Below, piece after piece: positions 11,577 through 21,995 of a stretch of DNA of 64,000 bases. This DNA comes from Abelmoschus esculentus (taxonomy: Eukaryota > Streptophyta > Magnoliopsida > Malvales > Malvaceae). A program made the position numbers and the translations under genes. Position 1 is the stretch's first letter; every line of letters starts with the position of its first letter. A model generated the notes under the pieces. That model saw only the letters and a list, made by a program, of their open reading frames with translations, had not been told where the DNA came from and searched no databases. The stretch spans positions 8,811,501 through 8,875,500 of the forward strand of contig JAUCBN010000023.1 in the NCBI GenBank assembly GCA_035048815.1. Reading direction: 5' to 3'.

Positions 11577-11618
<42 letters not shown>
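11577..11618 (+). repeat. (ATT)n microsatellite
   Basis: About 14 uninterrupted ATT units lie in an AT-rich region (11497-11790) that otherwise holds nothing recognisable. A poly-isoleucine reading frame on the minus strand across it is an artefact. Confidence 0.95.
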
Positions 11619-11822
11619 CTTTATAATAAAAATAAATTTAAAAACTAAAAGTAAACAAATGAATATCCAGCCCAAAAATAAATAAATAAAATAGCTCAAT
11701 CCATTTCTAATATTAAAAAATCAAAAAATATTATAAATTAATTAAAATTATAAAAAATAAAATATTAATTCTCTTTTTTACTATCGCAGACTTGAAATTC
11801 CCTGTGTCCCAAGCCTCATGGG

Positions 11823-12095
11823 TCATGGCTGACGGCACGCACCCATTGTCTCAAACCATAATAAGCCCTTGTGCTCACACTCTTGTACCTTTCGTTCCAG
11901 TCGCAACATTGTTGGTTCATCTTTGGCAGCTGAAAATAGTCCCTCATCGTATTCATATGCAAACAAGAACAAAGCAAAGGACATCAGCAGAGGAATAACA
12001 ACCAAAAAAGCCGAAATATCAGGAAAAATGAGCAAGAAATTCAGAAATGACAGAGGATAATACATAAATTCAGGGATGATAACAAAAGAAAACAA
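11823..12095 (-). CDS. unidentified short ORF with one hydrophobic segment
   Basis: A 90-codon frame has a long hydrophobic N-terminal stretch (about residues 20-46, ISAFLVVIPLLMSFALFLFA). A charged segment with EYDEGLF and LERKVQECEHKGLLWFE follows, then a stop. The composition of the second half looks protein-like, which is unusual in this AT-rich setting. I do not recognise a family. No intron signals or promoter were confirmed. It may be an exon fragment of a membrane protein or chance. An alternative frame on + overlaps it. Confidence 0.25.
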   Translation of the reverse strand: MFSFVIIPEFMYYPLSFLNFLLIFPDISAFLVVIPLLMSFALFLFAYEYDEGLFSAAKDEPTMLRLERKVQECEHKGLLWFETMGACRQP

Positions 12096-12994
12096 CAGAG
12101 AATGAAGACAAAAGAATAGTGTCTAATTGTTATTTCCTTTTTCTATTTTATTTTTTCACTGTAATTCGGTTAAAAGAACCGATTCTATCATTGTAAAAGG
12201 GAACTTTTTTTTTCTACCAGAAATGAAATGAAGAACAGAGATTTTTCATAGATTTTTCTTCTTCCTCTTCACATACTCTTTTTGCCGGCATAAACATACA
12301 CACACAAAAAAACATAGTTTTATTCTTAGTAAAAAAACCCTAATATCAATAAATAGTTACAGAAACCTTGAACTCTATTTTTTATTTTCTTTCGGTTTGA
12401 AGGCAGGGAAAAAAGAGAGTATTTTTTTCATTTCTATTCGAAATCTCTAACCAGATAACATTGAAAGAAAAGAGAACACTAAAAAAGGGGGGTTTACCTT
12501 CAAACATGGTAGTTGTTGGCGTTCGGGGCCTCCAGTGGTGGATCTCGACGGTAGAGAGAAAGCTCACGTCCTGGTGAATAACATACCCTGGCACCAAGAT
12601 GATCCAACGACTGGTTGTTCAGATCGAAGATGATGAAGGTGTGAGCGAATCATGACGATTTCACAATGATTGAAGAACCTCGAGAGAAATACAGACCGTA
12701 GAGAAGGAGGAGAGGATGAGTTCTTTCCTTCGGTAGCCTTACTTTACCAGAAAATTATGTCAGAGAGGTGGTAATGGCGGAGTGCAACAACGTCGGCTAG
12801 GATTTGTGCAAATGGGGGTAACTTTGTTTCTATTATTCACGGAGATGTGAAAATAAAAGGGGAAAACAACCCCTATACGAATGACCTGAGAATCCGGTCA
12901 ACTCTCCCTAGACTTGAACCGGTAACCCAGCCTTATAACAGTCTCGGGCTAGACTCTGGGTTCAAGCTTTTGGACTACGTATCCTTTTCATATA
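12096..12994. other. non-coding or unrecognised, no gene called
   Basis: Less AT-rich than its surroundings, with pyrimidine-rich leader-like blocks near 12240-12290. Short frames (for example 12382-12597 on -) show no family signature. It could be the remains of a gene's 5' region. Confidence 0.3.
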
Positions 12995-13888
12995 AGCATA
13001 AAGATGATTTTCACCCTTAACGTTTATAGTTTTTGTCATTTTGGCCTCTATTCTTTTTTTGGACAAATTTAGCCCCTTAACCTATGTCTTTTTAACAAAT
13101 AACTCATTTTTTAACTACCATGATAACTGAACCGTTAAAAATTTAATAATGATGATATGTCATATATATAATAATATATTTTAATAACTTAACATCTAAT
13201 ATATCAAATACATACACGTGGAATATAGTTTTATTCCAATCTAAAAATATAAAATAATTAAAATTTAAATAAAATATTAAAAAATATTTTTTTATTTATT
13301 AAAAATTAATTAAATCTAAAACAAAATGCTACTAAACATTCTCAACCTTAATTATAGTAAAATCAAAATTTTATCTAAAAAAAGTATGAACATAATCTAA
13401 AAAGAAAGTATTTTTTATAGTTTGTTACCGGTGAATCAAAGATAAAGGATTTTGATAATAATCCATTAGATTTTTATTATTTTAGTTTAAAATTGAAGTA
13501 TTTTAGTTTTAATCTAAATTGGAGTTTTAGGGTTTTATAAAGATATTTTAGTTAGGGTTGAGAATATTTAGTAAATTTTTGTTTTGGATTTAATTAATTT
13601 TTGATATTTTATTTAAATTTTAATTGTTTTATATTTTTAGATTGGAATAAAACTATATTCCGCGTGTATGTATTTGATATATTAGATGTTAAGTCATTTA
13701 AAATATATTATTATATATATGACATGTCATCATTATTAAATTTTTAACGGCTCAGTTATCATGATAGTTAAAAAATGAGTTATTTGTTAAAAAGACATAG
13801 ATCAAGGGATAAATTTATCCCAAAAAAGAATAGGGACTAAAATGACAAAAATTATAAATGTTAAGAGTGAAAATTATTTTTATAGTAC
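12995..13888. mobile_element. foldback MITE, arms about 350 bp
   Basis: The left arm (about 12995-13355) and right arm (about 13545-13888) are inverted copies. Each carries, in mirror order, the blocks 'gattttcaccctta', 'ttttgtcatttt', 'aacaaataactcattttttaacta', 'gacatgtcat', 'ttggaataaaactatattcc' and 'taattaaat'. The loop is about 190 bp. Flanks share CTTTTCATATA / CTTTCATATA, a likely 9-10 bp target duplication of Mutator type. There is no ORF. The whole unit could fold into a long hairpin if transcribed and so feed small-RNA silencing (inference). Confidence 0.75.
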
Positions 13889-15410
13889 CTTTCATATATA
13901 TGAGTTCCATATTGTGATTTTTTTATTTATTTTACTTCGAAAGAGAGTTTACACCATTTAAGCATGTTTTCATGCATACGCTTCTGTTTATTTTATAGGT
14001 AAATAATTACTTGTTTATTACTTTTTTTTAAAAAACCTACATGTATTTTATTACTTGTTTATTTTAACTTCATTTTACTTTAGATTTTTTTATTATTTTT
14101 ATTATAATTTTTACATTGTCCATTTATTTCTCTTTTAATATTTAACTTGGTCATTATTTTAATATTCATACTTGAATAGTCCATTTTCTTTTACATTTGT
14201 TTCTATAGTATTATAGACATATGCCTTGTAATGTTTTACTGTATGTGTATGTCGTGTCTTTCTTTCTTTCATTCTAAAGTTTTAAATATGTGTTATTTAC
14301 TTCCTTCTATTATATTATATGTTTTCTATTTTGTACCGCATGTTGTATTTATTTGATTTCATGTTGAGTCTCTCCTAATTATATGCTTTGCCCTGTATTA
14401 ATGGTAGATTTCTTGATAGATTAAGTGGTTTCGGTACTTGCTCTATTGCATAATGTGGTTACTTTTCCTCTGGTGTTTTGTTTAGTTATCATGATTATTT
14501 ATTTATTATGGTTTGTTGCGAATTTATTATCTTTTTATATTATCTTGCTTATTTATTTATCTATCTATTCATGTGTGTATTTATTTTTATGTGCCATGTT
14601 GTATTTATTTTATTATCGTTCGAATTCACAATCAACCCTTTTATTAATGAATTAATTAATACTTTACTCGGTCGTAGCGGGCCCGACACCAAGCGTAGTG
14701 ATGGCGGTTTATGCGTCTATCTTCGAGTAAAGAGGCGTTTAAAATAAAGCCAAATTTATAATTAAATGCCAACTTAATTACCACTTTAATTTATAAAAGT
14801 TTAAATTAAATAAGCGATAATTTTTTTAAGGTACTAATTTTGGGCGGTTTAAAAATGTTAATCCTGTTTTTAACCGTAACCGACTCCCGAACTCTTATGT
14901 TTTAAAATCTATGGTTTTACGGTGTTCGGTCTACCAAAGTGACCTGTGGCGACTCCCTTTGTTTTTAAATAGTTTTCAATTAATTTTCAAATTAATCCCA
15001 ATACTTCTAATTTGTTTTTTAATCATGTTAATTCTATTTTTAAATCTTTTCAATTATTTTCTTAATTATCCCTAAATCCTCAAAATTCCTAATTTTCAAT
15101 CCCTTCTAAACCCTAATTCCTTTTTAAAATTTCTTCCCCAAATTTCAAAATCCCTAATTTCTTAATTTTCAATTTTAGTTCTCGATTTTCTCAATTTTTC
15201 AAATTTCATTTTTAACTAAAGTCCCTAGTTTCAAAAGCCCTTTTTTATTTCAAATCCCTAATCTTTTAAAACCCTAATTTTCAATTTTCTTCTTTTCAAA
15301 TCAAAATTTCTCTTTCCAACCAATATTTCAATTTAATCCTTAATTTTTAATTTTAACCTAGTTTTTCCATTAACGACCTTTTATTTCCAAACTCGTAAAA
15401 AGGGTCCTAC
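13889..15410 (+). other. T-rich non-coding stretch; possible tRNA-Arg-type PBS at 14946
   Basis: No gene is visible. Hydrophobic frames at 14425-14747 come from T-rich sequence. At 14946-14960 TGGCGACTCCCTTTG starts like the tRNA-Arg primer-binding site of Ogre/Tat elements (TGGCGACTC..), so 14640-14945 may be an LTR end. No partner LTR was found. From 15050 to 15400 the sequence is pyrimidine-rich with scattered CCCTAA words. Confidence 0.3.
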
Positions 15411-16159
15411 AGATGGGTTTGAGCTTGCAAGATGGCTTGGGATAGTTTGGTAATTGTCTAAATAAGGAGTTATGAGGGGTAAAGGGGCTGACTTCTCTGC
15501 ATGGTGCAGAGAATGATATCACCCCCCTTTATTGTCTTTCTTCTTCTTCCTCAAAGCCATTTTCTCTCCCAAATTCATCACCAAAGGTAGGGTTTTATGT
15601 GTTGGATATTGAAATCTCATTTGGAGGCTAGAGCAAAGGTTGTTCATCTCAAAAGAACTATCTATCAAGGTAAGTGTTGTTTAAAATGGTGAAGGTAAGG
15701 TTTTAGTGGGGGTTTTGAGGTAAGAACGAGAATAGGTTTTGGGAAGTTTTTAGGATGATTTTAAGGTTATTTTAGCTTCTTTAAATCACCTAGATGGATT
15801 AGTAATATTTTTGTTATCTTCTTTGTAGTTGGAGAGCAAGGAGAGCCATCAAGGAGCATGGGCAAATAGAAGGTTTAAGGGCTAGTTGTGGAGCTTCTTC
15901 AGCTCGTTTTGGAGATTGGTACACTTCCACATCCTTTGCATTTTCATATGCATCATCATTTTAGCATGCTTGTTTGACTGTTTGATGGTTTGGCTAAGAT
16001 AGAGCCTTTGCATGCTTTAATGTGACTTGATTTATGGTTGATGATAATGAGTAAAATTGATTAGAAACTCACTTAAACTAATTCATAAATGAGTATGAAC
16101 AATTTGGGATTGATTGGGTTAGTTTTGGTTAAGGTTTCTAAAAATTTAAAGTTCTAGAC

Positions 16160-16876
16160 CTATATTTCGTGCAACGGGTATCGATAACGGTGGCCCGTGT
16201 ATCGATACCCTTGTGAGAAAAGTGAGTATTTTGGGCAGGTGTACCGAACCATGGTTCGATACCAAATCCTCCAATGGCATCTCCGATTTGATGCTGGTTT
16301 CGAATTTGGAAGGCCTCCTCAGTTGAACCTTGAGTTGGTCAAAGGGTATCGATGCTAGTATCGATACCTATGTTTCGGTACCTTCTTTGGATGGGTATTG
16401 ATACAAGGTGTTTCGATACCTTACCTAGGAGTATCGATACCCCTGTGAAATCTTGCCAAGTTTAGTAGTGAAAGAGGTTCGATAAAGATAATTAAGGGTC
16501 CTAATGAACCTTAAACCGATGAAATGAATCGTAAACCACCTTTGGTGGGTTCACGTGGGTCTTTATTGACATAAATGATTAATGTAACTTGAAATTGGTA
16601 AATGGGTAAAAAGGGTATCGATGCCAGTATCGATACCTATGTTTCGATACCTTCTTTGGATGGGTATCGATACAAGGTGTTTCGATACCTCACCTAGGAG
16701 TATCGATACCCCTGTGAATCTTGCCAAGTTAAGTAGTGAAAGAGGTTCGATAAAGATAATTAAGGGTCCTAATGAACCTTAAACCGGTGAAATAAATCGT
16801 AAACCACCTTTGGTGGGTTCACGTGGGTCATTATTGACATAAATGATTAATGTAACTTGAAATTGGTAAAATGGGT
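16160..16876 (+). repeat. 269-bp tandem duplication rich in GGTATCGATACC palindromes
   Basis: Unit 1 is 16341-16609 and unit 2 is 16610-16876, very similar throughout (both run from 'aaagggtatcgatgc.agtatcgatacc' to 'taacttgaaattggtaaa.tgggt'). The LTR between 16160 and 16720 holds many copies of the palindromic word TATCGATA or near versions. The minus-strand LTR breaks off (25688) inside this palindrome-rich part. Confidence 0.8.
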
Positions 16877-17032
16877 TATGATACGAGAAATTGTGCTTAC
16901 ATGCTCAGTGTTGGCTTGATAATGGTTTTGGTTGATATGAGATCCTAGGTGGATCACCTTGTGTGGTATGAGTCATTGTTTGATCGGATCTGGATACCTA
17001 GTGAGCGATAGTGTTGCAACACAGCGAAGACC

Positions 17033-17215
17033 ATCCGATATGAGATTCCAGGTGATATATCGAAGGTCATCCGATGTGAGATTTTGGGTGATGACTTTGC
17101 TCGATGTGAGATTTCGATCCCCACTCGATGTGAGATTCCGAGTGAAGACTCGATGCGAGTTTCCGAGTATATTAGCTCGATGTGAGCTTCCGAGCAGCCC
17201 GATGTGAGATTCTGG
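17033..17215 (+). repeat. array of CGATGTGAGATTCCG-type repeats in the LTR
   Basis: About seven copies of a 15-19 bp word (CCGATATGAGATTCC, CCGATGTGAGATTTTG, TCGATGTGAGATTTCG and so on) follow each other at 20-35 bp spacing. The unit is not coding. Its place in the LTR suggests either transcription-factor sites or simple slippage expansion. Confidence 0.75.
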
Positions 17216-17596
17216 GCCTGGTGAGTTCCCTATTGTCGAGTTGACAGTGGATCTCACTCTTGATTTGTTTACTTTACGCTTTGGTTGCATTTGGCATGTC
17301 ATCTCATCATACTATCTAATCTCGCATGTTTATAGTTATGATTCACTTGAAAGCACAATCAATAGGTTGTGTACCAACTAAGCTTTCGTAGCTCAGTATT
17401 TTTGTATTTGTTTCCATGCGTAGGTGACGATCGTGTGGACGTGGAAAAGCACCATCATCTTAGGACTTCAGCATTGATCGGTTGGTAGAGTATAATTGCT
17501 AGATTATTGAACTATTTATTCGTAGGACCATTTTCTGTAATTATAACTCTATTTCATTTAAAATTTGTCAAGGTAAAATGCTTTTATCAAACTTTT

Positions 17597-18513
17597 TTTT
17601 GATAAGTGAAACTTCATTTCATCCAAGAACACAAAAAGAAACCATACAAATTATCACTCTCTATTCCCAAAACCACTGTACAGAATAAAACCCGCTATAT
17701 AGTTGTATTCCTATTTTCAAGAATTTTCGCTCTCACGTAATTTTTAATAATAGTAAAAAGAACTTCTTCTAATCTTGGATTTTTCCTATGCAACCTTTGA
17801 TTCCGCTCTTGCTATACATAATAGTTGAAACCTCTCCAAACAAACCGAATGGTGATTGCTTTCAAGGATTTCCCCTTACTAATTTGTATAACCCAGTTGA
17901 ACATGTCTCCCCAACAACCATGAGAGCTAATCATACCCCACTCTAACAATATTAACTTCCAAAGGTGAGAAGAAAACTTGAAACTACCAAACAAATGGTC
18001 CCTGGTTTCTATACCTGTCCCACATAACAAACACATAGTGTCTACAAGACAACTCCATCGTCTCATGCGATATTTTGTAGGCAACCAATCTAGCACCATA
18101 AGCCATGATATTAAAGAATGTCTAGGGATAACTAATCCACTCCAAACAAGTCTATTCCAAGAGACAATAACCTGCTTGTGTCTTATTTCCTCCCAAACCA
18201 CCCGAGTGATAAACCTCCCTGAAAAATTTCTCACTTTCACGAAATCAATTCTCAACTTTAATATTTTCCTCCAAGCCCAGCTTTGTCCTGATTTTAAGCA
18301 AACTTGCCAAATGGATTGGCCTCTCAGCAGATACTTATATACCCATGCAACCCATAAAGAACCAGCCTGAACGAGGAGCAACCATAAACATCGCATCATA
18401 CATGCTCTATTCCAAGAAATAATATCCTTAACACCAAGACCCCCCTCTTTTTTTGGGTGACAAAGAAAATCCCAACTCACCCGAGCTCCTCTAGCATTAT
18501 GATCAACTCCCCT
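17597..18513 (-). mobile_element. 5'-truncated LINE inserted in the LTR
   Basis: A perfect 16-bp target duplication CTTTTATCAAACTTTT occurs at 17581-17596 and 18514-18529. The T run at 17593-17600 is the element's poly(A) tail read on +. The insert carries a minus-strand reverse-transcriptase C-terminal frame. Truncation at the 5' end, a tail and a long target duplication are the marks of target-primed reverse transcription. Confidence 0.9.
17812..18507 (-). pseudogene. LINE reverse-transcriptase C-terminus (zf-RVT domain)
   Basis: The 222-residue open stretch matches the C-terminal part of plant LINE polyproteins. SWDFLCHPKKEGGLGVKD is the region after the RT thumb. W..LV..GLVIPRHSLISWLM is followed by DWLPTKYRMRRW and CLLCGTGIETRDHLF, the zinc-binding C-x2-C...H pattern. 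The frame is open upstream to the insertion edge, so the N-terminal endonuclease and RT core were never copied in. It cannot mobilise itself. Confidence 0.85.
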
Positions 18514-18699
18514 CTTTTATCAAACTTTTATTTTGGAGCTCCGATGATATTTTGGTTTGTGAAACTACCTTGAAATTTAATATCATTTTAAATTATGTCA
18601 TATTTAGTGGTTTGAATTTGACTTGATTTTGAAACTTTATGATACGAGTTTGGGCTTATGTCCCAAATGTTGCATCCAAATATTGGGTGTTACATTTAG

Positions 18700-18712
18700 T
18701 GGTATCAAAGCC
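18700..18712 (+). other. primer-binding site, initiator Met tRNA
   Basis: TGGTATCAAAGCC lies five bases after the LTR end. The canonical site is TGGTATCAGAGCC, so there is one G-to-A change. Confidence 0.85.
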
Positions 18713-18862
18713 TAGGTTTAATCGGTTATAGGATGTCCCCGGGTATGTGAGTCGGGTGTAGTGATAAGTGTCTAGCGAATACATGCCCATGCGTCTTAGT
18801 AGTACTTGAAAAGCTAATTTCCGATGGTGTAATCCTTTTGTTTGACTATGTAGAGGTGAATC

Positions 18863-19225
18863 ATGCCTAGTAGGTTTAAAGGCGTGGAGGAGAGCTTGGG
18901 TTCCCACGAGGAGAGCGTTAGTGAGGAGAATATAGATGAGGTGGACGATTCCGAGAAAGGGGTTAGGTCAAGGGCGAATTATTTCACCCATCTTCACCGC
19001 GCTTTGGATCGGATTGTGAGGGCTATTCCGAGGCGTGCACCTACCCCACGTGAGGCACCTATCGAGAGGGTTCGTAGGCAAGGTGCTACGAATTTCTTGG
19101 GTTCTGGCCACGACAATCCTATGAGGGCGGATTAGTGGCTTCGTGATACTCGGTGGATCATGAGGCAGATGAGGTTGAGGTTTGAGAATAAGCTGTCATG
19201 TGTTCTTTCTCTGCTCAAGGAGAAT
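18863..19225 (+). pseudogene. gypsy gag N-terminus
   Basis: A frame of 90 codons starts MPSRFKGVEESLGSHEESV and is rich in E, R and S, as is usual at the start of gag in this family. It ends RAD then a TAG at 19132-19134. The same frame continues as WLRDTRWIM..LRFENKLSCVL, resembling the 'A-E-x-W-L' start of the retrotransposon gag domain. After about 19230 an unrelated LTR fragment replaces the sequence; the rest of gag and protease is lost. Confidence 0.6.
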
Positions 19226-19232
19226 GACAAGC

Positions 19233-19860
19233 ATCATTTTCCAAGTGAAAATAAAATATTCCTCTTTAAATTAAATAAATAAAAGATAGTATAATAAAGA
19301 GGGTCGATCCATAGAGAATTTGGAACTTCTGATGTAATTCTATATTGATTTCAGTACAGGATGCTACAAAAAATTAATTAAAAAGGGGGTTTGATGAGAT
19401 TGCGATGAAAAATAAAGAAACTAAAATAACAAATAAAATGTAAAAATAAAAATTGAGAGAAAGAAATAATAGTTGAAAATGACAATGAAGAAATCGCCTC
19501 GAACTAACTTTGTCTAATTCTATCGATCATTGAAATGAATTTTTACTCTAGGATTCATGTCGGTTACAGTCTACAAGGACCAACCCATTGTAACTTGCCT
19601 TTTTCTCTTGTAACCAATCTTCTCAAGCCTATCTTTGAAAGATGATTCTTGAGTGGATTAACCACAGCTATTGTCGTTAAAACAATCAGATTAAGTACTG
19701 GAAAAGCCTGACTCAGATAATGTTGTCTCGTCGAGAATCGAATTCGATCTCATTTTTCTTTAGCGGAACGCCGTTAAGTGTGTTCGCGGGAAGTCAAAAT
19801 TGCCACCGACAAATCCTTCCTCCCATTGTATATTAAAACATCTAGACCAACGAGCTCTTT
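19233..19860 (-). mobile_element. Athila/TR-GAG-like LTR fragment inside the gypsy element
   Basis: It resembles the LTR at 2833-4723 and the fragment at 1-814, with blocks 'gggtcgatccatagagaatttggaacttc' and 'gtgtgttcgcgggaagtc..attgccac'. No second copy or coding region is nearby, so it is a solo or truncated LTR. From 19860 to 20030 there is a short unassigned stretch with 'ccaccag' repeated. Confidence 0.5.
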
Positions 19861-20029
19861 TTGGGTTGAGTGAGTCAGACCACCAGCCACCAGCCACCAG
19901 AGTAGAGGTACGTTTCAGTCTACCGTTGAGCACCAGCGAGGCAGTATACAATCAGATCTAGGGAGGAGTGTGAGCCCACCGATGTTATCTCAGGTACTTT
20001 CACTTTGTTTTTTATACATATAATATCAT

Positions 20030-21773
20030 TATTGGACTCGGGGTCTATACTTTCCTATATCCGTAGTGGGATATTGGAACTTTAGGGTTTGCCGATTGAG
20101 GATCTGGAGATAGGGGTTAGAATGACAAGTTCATTGGGTTTGGATGCGTTAGTAGCTAAGGTGTATCAAAGGTGTCTGATTGAGGTGATATGAGTGTTGG
20201 GGTTTCAACTTTAGAGATTCTTCGGATAATTAGTGAGTTTGTCGATGTGTTCCTAGAGGAGCTATCAGGTTTGCCATCAGACTGAGAGCTTGAGTTCCGT
20301 ATTGAGGTATTGTCAGGTACAACACCGTTGTCTATTACTCTTTACCATATGACACCAACAGAGATGATAGAGTTAAAGAGTTAGATCCAAGAGTTGTTGG
20401 GAAAGGGTTTTATCCGACCGAGTGTTTCACCATGGGATGCTCCAGTATTGTTTGTGAAAAAGAAAGATGGGTCAATGAGGATGTGCATTGACTATCGACA
20501 ACTTAACAAGGTAATGATTAAGAATCGATACCCTCTTCCAATGATCGACAACATGTTTGACCAGTTGAAAGGTAACCGTGTGTTCTCAAAGATAGACTTG
20601 AGGTTCGGTTACTAACAGTTGAAGGTGGTTGAGGAAGATGTTCAGAAAACCGCTTTTAGGATGCAGTATAGACACTACAAGTTCTTAGTAATGCCTTTGG
20701 GGCTTACTAATACTCTAGAAGCTTTCATGGATTTCATGAAACGGATCTTTTAGCCTTATCTAGATCAGTTTGTTGTAGTGTTTATAGATGACATCTTGGT
20801 CTACTCTCATTCAGAAGAAGAGCATGATGAGTATCTTCGGGTTGTGCTTCAGAAGTTAAGGGATAGACGTCTTTTTGCTAAGTTTAGTAAGTGTGAGTTT
20901 TAGCTTTTAGAGGTTACGTTTTGGGGTCACATCATTGCGACCGATGGGATAAGGGTTGATCCTCAAAAGATCTAAGCTAAAGTGTAGTGGAAACCACCTA
21001 GAAATATCTCGAAAGTCCATAGTTTTCTTGGACTTGTGGGATATTATCGATGATTTGTAAAGGGTTTCTCAATCTTGGCGTCACCGTTGACCAAGTTGTT
21101 GCAAAAATGAGTTCCTTTTGTTTGGAATGAGAGAAGACAACAGTGTTTTGAGCAGTTAAAGGCTTATGTTACCGAGGCACCAGTGTTGACTCAAACAGAG
21201 TCAGGAAGGGACTATATTGTGTTCAGTGATGCATTGTTGAATGGTTTAGGGTGTGTTCTTATGCAAGATAGTAAGGTGATTGCCTATGCTTCAAGGTAGC
21301 TTAAGACGCATGAGAAGGACTATCCTACCCATAATCTAGAGCTTGTTGTAGTCATCTTTGCTTTGAAGATATGGAGACATTATCTCTATGAGGAGAAATG
21401 CTACATCTATATGGATCATAAGAGCTTAAAGTATATGCTTACTCAAAAGGAGTTGAACTTGAGGCAACGACGTTGGATAGAGCTGCTTAAGGACTATGAC
21501 TACGTGATCGAGTACCATCTGGGTAAAATAAATGTAGTGGCAGATGCTTTGAGTAGAAAGTCCATAGAGGATTTGAGGACCCTGTTTGCTTGTTTGAGGT
21601 TGATAGATGGTGGCCTTTTAGCCGAGCTTTGAGTGGAACCTACGTTGGTACAAGAGATAAAGAGGACCCAAGTGTTGGATGAAGACTTAGTAGCTTAGAT
21701 AGAGACAGTTCAGAGGGGTGAGAGTGTGGATTTTGAGGTACGAGATGGTGGTTACTTGTACTTCAAGGGACGT
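20030..21773 (+). pseudogene. gypsy reverse transcriptase-RNase H remnant
   Basis: In one mostly continuous frame: the pre-RT linker (LVSEFVDVFLEEL), then GKGFIRPSVSPWDAPVLFVK, MRMCIDYRQLNKV, NRYPLPMIDNMFDQL, FSKIDLRFGY, the catalytic VVVFIDDILVYS near 20775-20810, then FLGLVGYYR. The RNase H part has FSDALLNGLGCVLMQ, YASR, HNLELVVVIFALK, RHYLYEE, and IEYHLGKINVVADALSRK. About ten in-frame stops interrupt it; several sit where CAG, CGA or TGG is expected. The frame ends at YFKGR (21773), exactly before the integrase zinc finger would begin. Confidence 0.88.
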
Positions 21774-21995
21774 TTTTCGATATACCTTCGGTTCGAGTCC
21801 ATCCGGTTCGATTGAAAATCGGTTCAGGTCTATTTTCCGTTCAACTAGAATTCGAAGTAGTATCGATTTAGTTTGATTTGAGTTTCGGGTTAAATTCAAG
21901 TCTTCAAATTCAATTCTCGGTTTGGATAAATTGATTCAGTTTTCATATCTCGGATCAAGTTTGTCAAGTCTACCAAAGGAGTGACCGTTGTGTAA
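21774..21995. mobile_element. half of a hAT-like MITE at the break
   Basis: 'ccttcggttcgagtcc..ggttcgattg' subterminal blocks run to an end 'tttgtcaagtctaccaaagga'. A second half with a matching end (tttgccacctttgttcc) lies at 28080-28378. In the inverted arrangement the two would form one element with opposed ends. From 21996 to 22690 the DNA is AT-rich with no feature. Confidence 0.4.

Larger units (their letters stand above)
15411..18694 (+). repeat. 5' LTR of the gypsy element
   Basis: The LTR ends GGGTGTTACA at 18694, five bases before the primer-binding site. The sequence from 15411 matches the reverse complement of 26750-25690 (for example 'gcttgcaagat.gcttggg' and 'gagaatgatatcacccccctttattgtcttt'). 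The first ~100 bp of the LTR are missing here. Without the LINE it is about 2.3 kb. It includes a 269-bp tandem duplication and an array of short repeats. Confidence 0.75.
15411..21773 (+). mobile_element. Ty3/gypsy chromovirus, 5' half
   Basis: In order on +: a 5' LTR (15411-18694, with a LINE inside), an initiator-Met primer-binding site, a gag N-terminus, an intruding LTR fragment, then reverse transcriptase and RNase H. The reading stops at 21773, at the RNase H-integrase boundary. The integrase and 3' LTR of the same family lie on the minus strand at 28005-25688. LTR sequence and pol motifs suggest the Tekay/Del-like chromovirus group, partly because the 3' half carries a chromodomain-like tail. 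The coding region is full of stops. Confidence 0.8.

Noticed and set aside
11457..11699. Frame with poly-isoleucine and membrane-like composition
   Set aside because: Product of the ATT microsatellite and AT-rich flanks.
12880..12990. Possible tRNA gene from 'gggttcaagc' and nearby GC-rich text
   Set aside because: No acceptor stem or cloverleaf can be paired and no A box at the right distance.
14425..14747. Two hydrophobic frames resembling membrane proteins
   Set aside because: T-rich DNA gives Phe/Leu/Tyr-rich frames; no family motif, promoter or homologous copy seen.
15050..15400. CCCTAA words suggesting interstitial telomere repeats
   Set aside because: The words are irregularly spaced within pyrimidine-rich sequence and not CCCTAAA tandem units.
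17978..18370. A 130-codon frame on + inside the LINE
   Set aside because: It is the antisense of the LINE reverse-transcriptase frame on the minus strand, which has the recognisable motifs.
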